Shown one piece after another: positions 1 through 10,562 of a DNA stretch of 64,000 bases. The notes under the pieces are model-generated. The model was not told where the DNA came from, did no database searches, and worked only from the letters and a program-made list of their open reading frames with translations. Every line of letters starts with the position of its first letter. The stretch's first letter is position 1. Both the position numbers and the translations under genes were made by a program. Source of the stretch: Gentiana macrophylla (lineage: Eukaryota; Streptophyta; Magnoliopsida; Gentianales; Gentianaceae). The stretch lies in the NCBI GenBank assembly GCA_026214975.1, contig CM047813.1, positions 30,468,589-30,532,588 of the forward strand, written 5' to 3'.

Positions 1-739
1 AAGCGAGGCCTCACAAAATCACAATGTATAGGTTCAAAAGGACTAAATCTTGATATGTTATGAATCAAAGAAAGGAAATTTACTAAGCTTTCTGGTTGTG
101 ACTTTCACAAAGATGAGTGCATCTTTATTTTCCTAAAACATCAATGAAACCTTTGGCACATGCAAGCTGTTGGATTGTGCTTATTTGAGTGTGTCCTAAC
201 CTTTGATGCCATAAATCACTTAAACCAGGACACGAATACATTGGAGAAGTGTAATTGGCTGATTTTGTAACACATATAAATCACCCTTCTTGTCCACGTG
301 GTGGTACCCGACCACAGTGGCTTGATCCTTAACAAAAACATGATCATTAGTGAACTCACATAAAAGCGGGTGATCACGGTGAGTTGGCTAACAAATAATA
401 GATTTTAGTTAATTCGGTACCAACAACACATGCTTAGGGAATGTTACTTTGTTTACTGTTTTAAGTGTGCTGTCTATGCGATAATTGGCGGTCTGCGATT
501 CCATTACCAATAATAAGCGATTTTGAATCGATTAAATTGTAATTTTTGCGACATTCTTGACTCACCCAGGTCATGTGGTTGGATGCTCCGGTGTCATAGT
601 CAATCGTATTAGTAATGCATGTATCGAGTGAGGGCGCGAGGGCTTGAGCGAATCTTGAGTTTATTGGTATTTCTCTGGCACCCACCAGCAAATCTTGGCT
701 ATATGTCCAATTACCCCCACAGTACCAGACATCTTTCAT
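1..739 (-). pseudogene. copia protease and pre-integrase remnant
   Basis: The minus-strand reading has YDTGASNHMT near 570-600. This is the copia retropepsin active site with D-T-G-A intact. Further left, LWHQRLGHT near 185-225 is the GAG-pre-integrase zinc-binding landmark. In-frame stops separate the two, and several more lie between 1 and 430. Integrase and later domains must be left of the window, if they exist. Confidence 0.8.
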
Positions 740-844
740 GTATGTAATTCTCTCTTTCTTCTGGTGTCATTCTTCTTTCACCTGGAGGGGGAGGTTTTCT
801 TTGATTTTGTCCACCAGTGTTGTTTCTTGTATACTAATGAGCCT

Positions 845-1630
845 AAAATCCCCTACTAGATGAGGTAAATATGCTATCTTGTTGTGCCTGCTGTCTGAGT
901 GGTTGGGATGTCCTGGACTGGTTCTGGCTGAAATAGGCCATTTGTGGTGCTATACGTGTTTGATTCATGGTGTTTGAGAACCAAGTTCTTCTCTGGTTGA
1001 GATTTTGCAGGTGTGAGACCAATTCTGTATATGTAGGTCTAGGGGGATTGAGCATTGTGGTTGTGAAGGTTTCATAAGTTGGTCCAAGGCTAGTTAGAAG
1101 GAAGTATACCTTCTCAGAATCCTGGATTGGCTTTCCAATAGCTGCTAGGCTATCACATAGGCTCTTGAAGGTTCCGATGTGTTCTGTAATGCTCTTTTTT
1201 CATCATTTTTTAGGTATGCCAGCTGCTGTTTGAGTGTGAATTCCCTCTCTTGGGAATCCTGTGCATATGCGTCCTTCAATGACTTCCATACTGCATAGGA
1301 AGTATCAAGTCCTATAACAATGCTGATGGATTCCTCATATAGAGAGCCATTAGCCACCCTATGAGAAATCTGTCTAATTTCTTCCATTTTTTATATTCAG
1401 GGTTTTCAATGCTTGTTTTACGATCACACTTGAGCTGTGGTTTTGAGGTTGTTACAGTGCTTTGATGTCTCATTTGTGAGATGACCAACCAAGTCTTGAC
1501 TTTCTGCAAGTGATAGAGCTTGTTCCCTCCACAAGGGATAGTTATTTTGCATGAGTTTCAAAGTGACAAAGCTGCTAACGTTGAGAGATAAAGTTGCCAT
1601 TGAGATTTGTTTCTGCTGCAAGAATTGTTT
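845..1630 (-). pseudogene. copia gag (UBN2-type) remnant
   Basis: Capsid-like gag of a Ty1/copia element. Minus-strand fragments read a typical N-terminus with NNYPLWREQAL (about 1530-1570), then VWKSLKDAYAQ and FTLKQQLAYLKN (1220-1300), then a Gln/Asn-rich C-terminal linker (845-1055). These are the landmarks of the UBN2/retrotran_gag family. The pieces lie in different frames and the reading frame breaks near 1390 and 1200, so it cannot make one protein. It sits between the primer-binding site and the protease remnant, in the expected order. Confidence 0.8.
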
Positions 1631-1759
1631 GTTGGATATGTTTGTTTGATCTGTGTTTTCTTTTTGTGAGTGTTTGTGATTTATGATTGGTGTTGCTTGT
1701 GGGTTTTTTTAGAGTTTTGAGTGTACTGCTTGTTTACACAAGTTTTGGCTCTGATACCA

Positions 1760-2277
1760 TGAGAAAAACGACAAAAAAGCACATGAAGCAAAAAGTGCAG
1801 GAAGAACGAAGAACAGGTATGAAAAACAAACTTTTATTGAATAGGTAATTGCTTGTATTACATCGTTGCTCTGCTCTCTTATTTATAACTAGGATCAAGA
1901 AGATAAACTACTTTACATAATTCTAATAATTTGACCTAAATCTTTGAAATTGGGATAAAGTCTAGAGCTGTCCTTTTGTGTTCAAATTGTCGTAGCTTTA
2001 TTCAAATTGATCTTGAGATAGAGTCCATCTTGACTTGAACTTGTGGCCCTCGGCTTACTTATCATTCTACACGCCATTTATTTGAATATTTGCCGGCCTT
2101 ATCTCTTGATCCTTCCTTATTACTCTATCTTGATAGATTTTTATTCAAATTGATCTTGAGATAGAGTCCATCTTGACTTGAACTTGTGACCCTCGACACT
2201 TATCACTCTGCACGCCATTTATTTGAATATTTGCTAGCCTTATCTCTCGAATCCTTCCTTATTACTCCTCATCCTCA
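1760..2277 (-). repeat. 5' LTR of the left copia element, with internal 142-bp duplication
   Basis: On the minus strand it begins TGAGGATGAGGAG and ends TTTTTCTCA, giving TG...CA ends. It abuts the primer-binding site TGGTATCAGAGCC (plus-strand 1747-1759). A tandem duplication with an offset of about 142 bp (1998-2140 and 2141-2266) lies in its upstream part, so this LTR is longer than the ancestral form. A minus-strand TATA-like sequence, TATAAATAAG, is near 1883-1892. Confidence 0.85.
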
Positions 2278-3597
2278 GTAGATTTTGTTGAGCTGTTGTC
2301 GGAACAGAATTTTGAGTGTCTGAACTCTTAATACCCTGCCAAGTTTGAACTGCTTAAGAAATAGAGGAGAGGTATCTTCACCTATCTCACCATCGGCCAC
2401 CAACTTTGAAATAGAATAGAGAAACTTAATCACCGTAAATGAACGTTTTGATACAAGTTTTTTTCCCAATCGGAGTAGATATGAGAAATCGCCTCTTTTG
2501 GAATCTTGAGTTTTCAGTAGGAATAAGAGTTTGCAATCAGCTTAAACGTAACTTTGATTGTTTAGAAGCCTTTAAGGGTTGTTAATTTAAGTATAGAATT
2601 ATTGGTGTTTAAGTAGGTTTGGTTGAATTTCATCAAGTTTTGTTTGCTGGCATCTTCAGTTGGGAGGTTTGGCTTCAAAATCAACGTAAGAGAGTGTTCA
2701 TATTGAACCTTTGTTGGTGTATAGCGTTTGGCAAGTAATTTGTTCATGATTTATGTATCTTTTGTGTTAGAATCAAAGTATATTCTTTGGATTTTTTTTG
2801 GCACTTAAAATTGCTAAAAATTTGCAGGTTTTAGGACAATTTTCGAACTTTTGATGCCGGCCAAATGGTTTAGCGCGCAAAGCTGAACAAAACCAAAAAC
2901 ATAATGCTATGTCATTTTTAGTGCCGTCCAAAAGTGTTCGGCACGGGCCAAAACCAGTTTTGTGTTTTAAGGCTTGGCTTATGGTTGGGCCTTTCTTATA
3001 TGTCTTGAAAGTGTAACAAAATCACATAGATAGGGATGCAAATCATAACAATCAAACATAAGAGGTAGTTTCGAGAAAACTCTGAAATATGAGGGACCAA
3101 AAGTGTTAATACCCCTTTTGTTTTTCGTGTAAAATGTATTAAATGATGTTTTAAATGCAGCTTGTATTGCTTTTTGATCTTTGGGTTAGTCGGTTTAGTT
3201 GCCCAAGTCTATCTTTTCGTTTCCGCTATGCTATGAGTTCTGATAATCAACTACGTAAGGCTCACGAAGTAATGTAATTAGATACATTTTAATTATATGC
3301 GTGGTGGACGTTTTTTTTCCGGATAAGGACTAGGTATCTGGGACCGGGACGTCATAGATATACGTAAGGCTTACGCGTAATGTTACATCAGTTTAATGTT
3401 ATACGTGCCGGACGTTTTTTTTTCCAGGATAAGAACTTGATATCGGGAAACGATGCGTCACAATTCATCTGCAACTAACTCAATTTTAAAGTGTGTTAAT
3501 TCATTTTAACCCGCAAGCCTTTGGTGAAAACAAAAATGAACATTTCTTTTTGCATTTACAACTTTGTTTTTGAAGTTTATGTTGTTATTTCTTGAAC
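2278..3597. other. intergenic AT-rich stretch; short ORF at the LTR boundary
   Basis: No gene is recognised here. A 64-codon minus-strand ORF (2275-2469) rich in Lys, Leu and Phe runs straight into the LTR boundary at 2277. It could be a piece of a host coding exon cut by the copia insertion, but I do not recognise it. The rest to 3250 shows no domain. A duplicated segment follows at 3250-3470. Confidence 0.4.
3250..3470. repeat. imperfect tandem duplication, two units of about 110 bp
   Basis: Both units contain ACGTAAGGCT, a short AT segment, then GGACG followed by an 8-9 T run, CCGGATAAG or CCAGGATAAG, and a GGTATC/GATATC plus GGGA segment. The copies differ by several substitutions and small indels, so the duplication is not recent. 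No coding role is seen. Confidence 0.6.
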
Positions 3598-3821
3598 TTA
3601 AACAACAATCCCATCTTTATTAATAGCACTATGAAGTTCATACAATGACACAATCAAAGTGGAATCATGTTCATACAATGACACAATCAAAGTGGAATCA
3701 AACCTCTTGAAATCTTGTCCAAGTAAAATACATGTTATTATTATAACACAATCCATAGAAAACATATAAAAACACACACAAACACAAACACAAACACACA
3801 AACTAAAATCACCGAGAATAA

Positions 3822-4471
3822 TCAACTCCAACTGGAAGTCTTCAAACGGAAAAACCGGTTCCACCAACGCTCGCGATGTGTTTGACCTAGGACAATGTTT
3901 CCACGAAACGTTGATCGAAGCATTTCGCAGAAGAGAGGGAGTTGAAACCTTACGAAGAAGTAGACAGGGATCCAACCAAACACCGCTGATACATAGTAAA
4001 TCCAATTGGCGAGAAAAAGCGACAATCGAAGAGGCGTTTGCAAAAAGCAACAATAGTAGCTGATATGGCGAAAAAGAGTGTGAAAAGACCTCCCAACAGC
4101 TTATGGGGAAGTGGACCAGCAAAATCATCTTCAGTATACGGCGATGTGTGAATCGCCAAGAACAACAAAAGTGAAGTCAAGGATGAAAACAATGCCAGCC
4201 CATTTGCTATTGTAAACACTGAAAATGGGATTTTTCCTAGGAAATTCGGGTCCCCATCCTTGTTAACGCCACCAGGCACTTGTATCATTGCTGCAAACAC
4301 GACTCCGGCCACAAGGGTGGCCACCACCATGCAATTCTCCGATGTGCTTTTCATCCATTCCCTGGCTTCGTTGTGTAGCGATCCATGCTCCGAAGTGAAT
4401 AATTCTCGTGGAGTTTCATTTTTCGTGTTCTTTTCCAACTTGCATTCGTTTGGGACAAGCGCTTCTATCAT
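3822..4471 (-). CDS. ankyrin/PGG gene, terminal exon with PGG domain, frameshifted
   Basis: The acceptor TGTAG sits at 4472-4476 and the exon joins phase 0 to exon 3. It reads NETPRELFTSEH, then EWMKSTSENCMVVATLVAGVVFAA and VPGG, the signature that names the PGG domain. A second helix (GLALFSSLTSLLLFLAIH) and a third (LLGGLFTLFFAISATIVAF) follow. The expected last helix, with WIPVYFFVRFQLPLF, is in a neighbouring frame (3822-4043). So one frameshift separates residues before about 4040 from those after. A CA-rich microsatellite (3771-3800) follows the stop. Confidence 0.75.
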
Positions 4472-7400
4472 CTACATGTGTAAAATGAGACAAGTCAATA
4501 TTATCAGCGACAATTAGGGGCATGTTTGAAATAATTGGAACGGAATGTTGTATAACAAGAGGTTATGGAATAATGTAAATGAATGTAATGTAATATAATA
4601 TGCAATGAAATAAATAAAAAATAAAAAATAAATAACTGCATGCATTACAACGTTTGATATACATTGTAATAAAATGATAAAATGTATACATTGTAATAAA
4701 ATGATAAAATTAAATATATTATGACAAATATCATTTACCTCACCTAGCATCGACTCACCACCTCACTCACACCTATCACCCACCCACCTTGCAACCCTCA
4801 CCTCTAACCTCAACCCAAGCTATCGGTTTGATGAAACGTCTACAAGCGATAAATAAACTAGTGGAACTAATTTGTTAAAGCGGGGCGAGAGAATGATGAT
4901 ATGTCTTAGTAAAGTATATTCAGTTCTGTGAAAGTCGGTTTGATGAAATGTAGAGTTTTTAGAAGAAGGCAATGATCGATTTAGTCTGTTTGAGTTTCTT
5001 GAATATAATTGAGTTCCGCATCGGCGATTAATTACAAGTCTGAAAAAGTCGATTTTGGTGAGTTTCATTTGGTGAATAACAATTTGGGTAGAGGGTCCAC
5101 ATCTGGGGTATTTATGACAATTCCGACAAAGATCTTATGGCGGTTAGGGTTAGAGATTTGTGCCTATAAATACCAAAGTTGTAATCAATGGAATGTGTGT
5201 TTTTCACAAGTCTGTGAAAATCCTTGTAACTTTGTTCATAATAAAATATATACTTTTCTGTCCATGGAGTAATCGGCACAACATTCGGAAACCACGTTAA
5301 ATCAATGTGTTCTATTTGTTTCTGTGTTTTATCAATTTCCGACATACTTTGTATTTGCATTGCTTGTTTTAATCTTTTTAAAGCTGCGAGTTCTCCGTCA
5401 TGTTTTAACATTTAACCCATCCACCCATTTACGACCATTATCCGCTTCACGCATCAACCCCAATTCAAACCTCACCTCCACGCTCACCCTACCTCTATCT
5501 TGGCCAATCACTTTTATCAACCTACCATGCCCACATTACACCTACCTTACCATCATATGCACCCAACCCCACCTCACCCCAACCATTGCTCGAAGTCTCA
5601 CCCTCACCCATACCATTACTCCTCTTATGTCCACATCTCCCACCCTCATCACACTCTCACACCCCTTACACTACCCTTAACCCTACCTTACACCATCCAC
5701 TTACACTTTCACCCCACCCACACACCGTACCTTATCCCACCTAACGGCCACATCAACCCTCACCTCACACCACACATTTACCATCCCATTTCATCCACTT
5801 TCACCCCACGCTGCCTTTATTTCTTTACACCTACTCTACCCACCTTACCCCAACCCTACCGTCACCCATTCACACATCCATCTCCCACCCATTACCCTTA
5901 CCGACCTACCTTATCCATCCACACCTTGACTCCACACCCAGACTCTCAACCCACCCACCCTATCCGATCTCACACTCACCTACCCTTACCCCACCCATGT
6001 AGGTTACCCATACCCACTCCACCTATCATGACCCCACCTCACATCTACTCTACCCTTACCCATATTACAACCTCGCACCACTCCATCCCCAAGTATATAT
6101 ATTTCATTTACATCCATTCAATCAATTTCAGATTGAAAGAAAACGATCAAATTTTTATCACTTTGTAATGATATTTAATCAAGTCCATTTCATTACAATC
6201 ATGCAATTAGTAGGAATGAACACACAGACCTTTAACCAAAGACAATACAAAGCAGTGATCATAGGGAATGAACAGACAGACCTTGAACCATTGAAACTCT
6301 CGTTGCAACTGGAGTGCTGTACCGGAGATGGAACGCAGCTGCTCATATGGTGCTTTCTTTGCTGCCAAATGCAAGATGTTAGTATCCCAACTACCTTTCT
6401 TATCATCATCATCAAGTTTTACCAGGAATATGGAGTATTTGGTTTCTCCGACAAGATCGATCAAATAGCGGAATATCTCTAGTTTCCGGTACTCGACCGC
6501 GACGTGAAACAACATCCGGTTTTTGTACACCCTCCAAATCGTTTTTGGAAAATATTCCAACCATATTACTACCAGCTCAAAAATACCATTCTGTGTTGCT
6601 AAGTGTACCGCTGGTAAAAGACCGTCCAAGATATTATCATCACATTTTGCCACTTCATTACATATAAGCATTACCAGTACCATTGAATCTGTAACCCTCA
6701 ACTTCTTATGGTGTAATACGATTTTCATGCTCCCTGTAAACCAAGAGTGTTGGTTTTTACGTACATAGTTATATATATGAAGTAGTATAAGATTATATAT
6801 TCAAGCTATATAACCTGGTTGAAGAAAACGCTCCCAATTTTTAATTTTTCCACTTTTGAACAGTAAATAATACTTGGCCATTATCATAAGTATAGTGTCT
6901 TTGCTCGACCCCACTTCCACTTCTGCCAGTGCCACCTGATGCACTAAATCTGGATTCTCTTGGAGTACCTCTAGGCATATATCTACCCAAAGATGTGAGA
7001 TGAAACATATTAGGATCACCTGTCCGATTTCGGTGTCTAAGTAAAAACTACGTAGTTTTATGTGTGTTTTAATTTTGGGTTTTGTTTTTTTGTTTTCCTT
7101 AAATTTTCTGAAAAAAATAAAACACATATGAAACTACGAAATTTTTACATAGACACCGAAATTAGACACCGAAATCGGACATGTGATCTCAACCCGTAAA
7201 GTGGAACGTGCAGGCTGGGTGAGAAAATGTATGTGTAGGTTTAATTTAAAATAATCTTACCATGAAAGCCAGCAGCAGTGATTCGGAAAACGACTTCCCT
7301 AGGGAAGGCATCTTTGGGTGTCCTTACTGCAAGAAATTTGACCATAGCTTTACGTGCTTCAACCCCCCATTCAGTTGCAAGCATGAGAGGTGTTCTCCCT

Positions 7401-7730
7401 CGCCCATCAGGAGACTGGAGCAGCTTCAAGTTCAACCCCCCATTCTTCTCCACCATTTTCTTTGCAACTTCCACTTTTCCGACCTTAGCTATGTAGTGAA
7501 GGGCGTTATATCCATGACCATCCTTCTTCTCGATATCTTCTAGTTGCAAGAGGTCCAGTAAATTTAATATAAAATCACTGTTCCCAGCTTTTGCTGCTAC
7601 ATGGAGTATGGTCATTTCTGGCTCCTCGATGGTTGATGTGAGCGCTTCCCGATGGTTGATGAGGAAGTCCACGGCATCTTTCCATTTGCCATGGGTTGCA
7701 GCTCGCCGTAGCTTCGCAATGTCCTCATCT
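3822..7730 (-). CDS. ankyrin-repeat/PGG-domain membrane protein gene (ACD6/ITN1-like), four exons, probably frameshifted
   Basis: Proposed model on the minus strand: exons 7730-7261, 7036-6815, 6733-6282 and 4471-3822. Exons 1-3 encode ankyrin-type repeats and exon 4 the PGG domain with membrane helices. In plants this family sits in membranes with cytosolic ankyrin repeats and acts in defence and stress signalling; the exact role here is unknown. Splice sites are GT/AG, and phases agree across all three junctions if exon 2 starts at 7036. No first exon with an initiator Met is visible, since upstream sequence is a MITE at once. In exon 4 the frame must shift once near 4020-4040 to continue into the conserved C-terminal helix. 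So this is either a recent pseudogene or carries a sequencing error. Confidence 0.75.
4735..6110. repeat. G-poor, C-rich intronic tract (4735-4815 and 5400-6095) split by an LTR-like segment
   Basis: On the plus strand 5400-6095 is almost free of G and built from degenerate CACCC, TACCC, CATC and CTCACC words with no fixed period. The same composition occurs at 4735-4815. Between them, 4820-5400 is ordinary sequence with CTATAAATA near 5164 and an AATAAAATA signal near 5239. That looks like an inserted LTR or retrotransposon end, but I could not define terminal TG/CA and a duplication. The whole lies in intron 3 of the ankyrin/PGG gene. Confidence 0.55.
6282..6733 (-). CDS. ankyrin/PGG gene, exon 3
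   Basis: The acceptor TTTACAG lies at 6734-6740 and the phase joins exon 2 as P-G-S-M. The protein reads VHLATQNGIFELVV, MLFHVAVEYRKLEIF and ILHLAAKKAP, then LQLQREFQWFK. The last is the conserved segment directly before the PGG domain. The donor is WFK: AAG|GTCTGT at 6281. A diverged copy of this donor region lies about 50 bp downstream in the intron. Confidence 0.75.
6815..7036 (-). CDS. ankyrin/PGG gene, exon 2
   Basis: Continues the frame of exon 1 if the acceptor is TACTTAG ending at 7037. It reads DICLEVLQENPDLV and later ILMIMAKYY and NWERFLQPG, matching the stretch before the second ankyrin block in this family. Donor CAACCAG|GTTATA at 6814. The alternative acceptor, ACAG before 7019, puts the exon out of phase. 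The preferred acceptor lies inside the inverted repeat at 7013-7197. Confidence 0.65.
7013..7197. repeat. foldback (inverted-repeat) element in intron 1
   Basis: The left arm, reading GATCACCTGTCCGATTTCGG and then TGTCTA, is matched in reverse complement by the right arm ending CCGAAATCGGACATGTGATC. Homology continues inward over TTTTTAC and ACTACG...ACACA. The right arm contains a 13-bp tandem duplication of ATTAGACACCGAA. It resembles a MITE of about 185 bp. Its left arm overlaps the exon 2 acceptor of the ankyrin gene. Confidence 0.7.
7261..7730 (-). CDS. ankyrin/PGG gene, exon 1 of the visible model
   Basis: Encodes the N-terminal ankyrin repeats. Landmarks are SDEDIAKLRRAA, TILHVAAKAGNSDF, GYNALHYIAKVG and GRTPLMLATEWG, each a canonical ankyrin helix pair. 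The donor is CATG|GTAAG at 7260. The 5' limit is uncertain: a possible acceptor, TCTCAG, ends at 7731, and the frame stays open to about 7750 with no Met at the expected place. Confidence 0.75.
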
Positions 7731-7760
7731 GAGACATGAACATTGTTTACATATATAATA

Positions 7761-8273
7761 CTCCCTCTCTCGTAAAATATAAGTAATTTTAGAAGTTTTC
7801 ACCCAAACTAACAAAGTGACTGATTGTCATTAATTTTAACATTAAATGTCTAAAATAACCCTTGAATTTCATTGATTCAATAGTTGTAAAATAATGAAAA
7901 ATTGTTTGATAATATTAAATTTTAATACTCAATCCAGTTTATATAAGCGAAGCGATTCTTAAAAGCATGATTAAGAATGTAATTAATCGCTTTGACTTTG
8001 ATTCGATAAAGACTAGAATACTGAATTATAGAAAATATGGTAAAATAAAAGATAGGTAAAAGGGAAAAGTGAATTAAATTAAATATTGAAAAATATTACT
8101 GCGCCGATTATTTTGCAATAACATTTTAAAAATCGCCGAGTTATTTTGGAATTGAGGGAGTAGTAAGATAGAGAAAATATAGTAATAAATGTTGTATTGG
8201 TAATGTAGAACGACTTATAACGTGGGACAAATCCAATGAATAAGATAGACTTATATTTTGGGATGGATGGAGT
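7761..8273. mobile_element. Stowaway-like MITE (Tc1/mariner type), possibly two overlapping ends
   Basis: The left end is TA-CTCCCTCTCTCG followed by AAAATATAAGT. One right end, TTGAGGGAG-TA, is at 8153-8162, which would give a 400-bp element with TA duplications. A second right end, ACTTATATTTTGGGATGG then ATGGAGT, is at 8247-8273 and mirrors the left AAAATATAAGT better. The interior is AT-rich and non-coding. Either one element with a duplicated end or two nested copies. Confidence 0.6.
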
Positions 8274-8747
8274 GATTTATAAGTTCTATTAGCTAGATGG
8301 TGCTGCTATTTATCGGGGAAAAACATGTTGGAAATAATATTGTGTTCTGAAGATGATTCATCACTTATTTTATTTATTGTTTATTTAACCGTATTGATGA
8401 AGTGTCACAACTAACTATTATAGTGCAAAGCAAAAAGATATCTAAACTGACTGTATAAGTTTTACTAGAGTCTAATTATTGTGTATGTTAAATCAGACAA
8501 ACACTATATTATAAATGTAATAGATTTAAGTGGAGTCTAGGATTTTTACTTACAATCTGTGTCTGGCGAGGTTTGAGACTCGGTGACTTACTCAATCTTG
8601 GGCGAAGTGCGGGGGTACAAACAGTTATGGCGAAGAAGGTGAGGCGAAGAAGCGGGGTTTACGATACAACGAGGATTACGGCAATGCAATGGCTCACTTA
8701 TGGAAGACTAAGCCGAGACTGTAAAGTTAGAATTCAGGTAAGTCTGT
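8274..8747 (+). other. unassigned stretch; candidate exon end at 8735
   Basis: The sequence to 8570 is AT-rich with no signal. From 8573 an open frame of about 54 codons, rich in Arg, Gly and Leu, runs to ATTCAG|GTAAGT at 8735/8736, a strong plant splice donor match. No family is recognised. The gypsy element inserted 12 bp past this site, so any downstream exon would lie beyond 26907. It may be chance. Confidence 0.3.
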
Positions 8748-10374
8748 TGATGTAAGTCCACCTGATGATATAATTCCTGACGATTTACCCTTTTTTCTGA
8801 TGCAATTAGTGATATTTTGACATCAACATGAGCAATTTGTATGATGATTGGAACCATTCTTTTGTGTACATAGAATTTTGAGAAAAACCATATTTCTAGT
8901 TATATTATATTAGCAGTAGCCAATTTTGTTATCAGATTCTGGCGTGGTATCTTTGTGTATTTTGCGGCCTGAGATATCACGGTTGGTAGCGTGGATTTTG
9001 ACCTTAAGGTGGCGATGATTTTTGACGATGATTTTGGAGCTATGGCGAAGATTTCAGCTCTCGAGGATTATCGATAAATGTTAGAGGGCTCAATCCAAGC
9101 CAAGTGGGAGAATAAAATTTGATTATGTGATTTCAATTACAAATGACTCGCGCAATGTCACAATGACCTGCGTCAAGAAGTAGCTGAGCAATTAATCTGA
9201 ATGTCTTTTAGCCAACTACTTCATATTTCACTTGACCGTGCCAAAGGATGTGACTGCGCCCGATGGTGCATTTTGGGCTTGGCCTTGCGAGTAGATTGAC
9301 TGAGTCAACATTGCGAGTCGACAAAAATTAATCCATTTATTCTTCCAAGCACAAGATTATCAAAATACACTTCATCTTCTTCAACTTTTCCATCTTGAAG
9401 GCAAAACCCTCCCACAGCTCTTATGGCGAATTTTAGTAGAAATTAACCATTGATTTTGATTGTAAAAGCTAAGGATTCTAGTTTAACTCTTCTAGTTGAT
9501 TGGATTCAACACACTAGTGTTTGTTCATTGAAGCTTTTAGAAGTTGGATGAAGAGCACCAACTCGAATTTGTACTCTTGATTTGGTAATCCTTAATCTTT
9601 ATTTTCATTCAATTGTTCTTATGGTTATGAATATTAATCTTGAGATGTTGATATTTGTAGACATGAGTGGCTAGACCTATCTAGCCAAGATTTTGTATCT
9701 TTTAGTTATCCTCTTTTGTTGATTGGGAAGGATAGTGTATGTTGTTAGTTTTGATTGTTTGAAGATTTTCCTACTTGTGTTATATTGTTTGCTAACATTG
9801 GAGTAATTGCCTAGTGTTAGCATTTACACGTTTGACGGAGACCGAAAGGAGATGTTAGTCGTGAGAAGAGGATAGGAAAACCGTAAGGTAAAATTGACCT
9901 TTCGAGGCATTCGATTTCTTATCCGGGGATAGTTGACGTTGTCATTGCATTCAAATGCGTAGCATACCAATTCATTAGGTTTAGCATACCTAGACCAAGG
10001 AGGAGGTAGAGAGCAATTCCATACAATCGTATGAGGGGGAATAGCTTGTTTAGGAATGCGTCGTTTCATGCTTTCGAACACCAATGGTAGGAAGGTAGGA
10101 GATCATTCTCATGATACTACAAGAGGATGGCTAGGTTACACGTTGTCTTGGCTAGTTGTTTTATCATTTTATCAACCTTATTATTACAAGCACTTTATTT
10201 ATGCATTTAATAACCATCTTGCAAATTTGTGACCTAGATCGAATTAATATAGACTTTTTAGTGTCTAACCTCACAATTGAATGTTCCCAGTGGATTAGAC
10301 CTTGACTCATATATTAGATTATAGTCGACCTGTTACACTGCCGGTTAGATTGGACCTCTAGGATTTGGCCATCG
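8748..10374 (+). repeat. 5' LTR of the Athila-like element
   Basis: Starts TGATGTAAGTC and ends near GGCCATCG; the right copy ends GGCGATCA, so one terminal base has probably mutated. It is 1627 bp long and alignable throughout with 25274-26902 apart from scattered substitutions and small indels, many at CpG sites. Several TGACTCGCGC/CTGCGTCAAG-type motifs lie at 9140-9300. Small ORFs in it are not genes. Confidence 0.9.
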
Positions 10375-10402
10375 AAATTTCTGGCGCAGTTGCCGGGGAG
10401 GT
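10375..10402 (+). other. primer-binding-site region of the Athila-like element
   Basis: Just inside the LTR, TGGCGCAGTTGCCGGGGA matches the usual Athila form TGGCGCCGTTGCCGGGGA apart from one base. It is the expected place for tRNA priming of minus-strand DNA. Confidence 0.7.
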
Positions 10403-10562
10403 TCTTTTTGAGTAACGGTTACTACTTGTATCAGTTTTAAAATTTTTGAGAATAGGTCAAGTCTTTTTCTAATCTCATTTCTGTTTATTTATTTGGTACT
10501 TACCATTTGGTAAGTTACCAAGTGCGTTTGATCGTTTTCTTGTTGTTTCACTTTTGTAGTTG

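Larger units (their letters stand above)
1..2277 (-). mobile_element. Ty1/copia LTR retrotransposon, 5' half, cut by the window edge
   Basis: Read on the minus strand, this is an LTR (2277 to 1760), an adjacent primer-binding site complementary to initiator tRNA-Met, a gag region, an aspartic-protease region and the start of the pre-integrase domain. It then runs off the left edge, so reverse transcriptase, RNase H and the 3' LTR are not visible. The coding parts carry stops and frame changes, so the copy is not autonomous. The target-site duplication cannot be checked because only one flank is present. Confidence 0.9.

Noticed and set aside
3878..4517. Plus-strand ORFs opposite the PGG exon
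   Set aside because: The minus strand has the conserved PGG signature and splice sites.
5324..6168. Open frames of 118 and 222 codons rich in Pro, His and Thr
   Set aside because: They come from the G-free low-complexity tract, are open in more than one frame, lack domains, and lie in an intron of the opposite-strand gene.
9824..10084. 86-codon antisense ORF in the gypsy 5' LTR
   Set aside because: It is interrupted in the 3' LTR copy and lies in LTR sequence.
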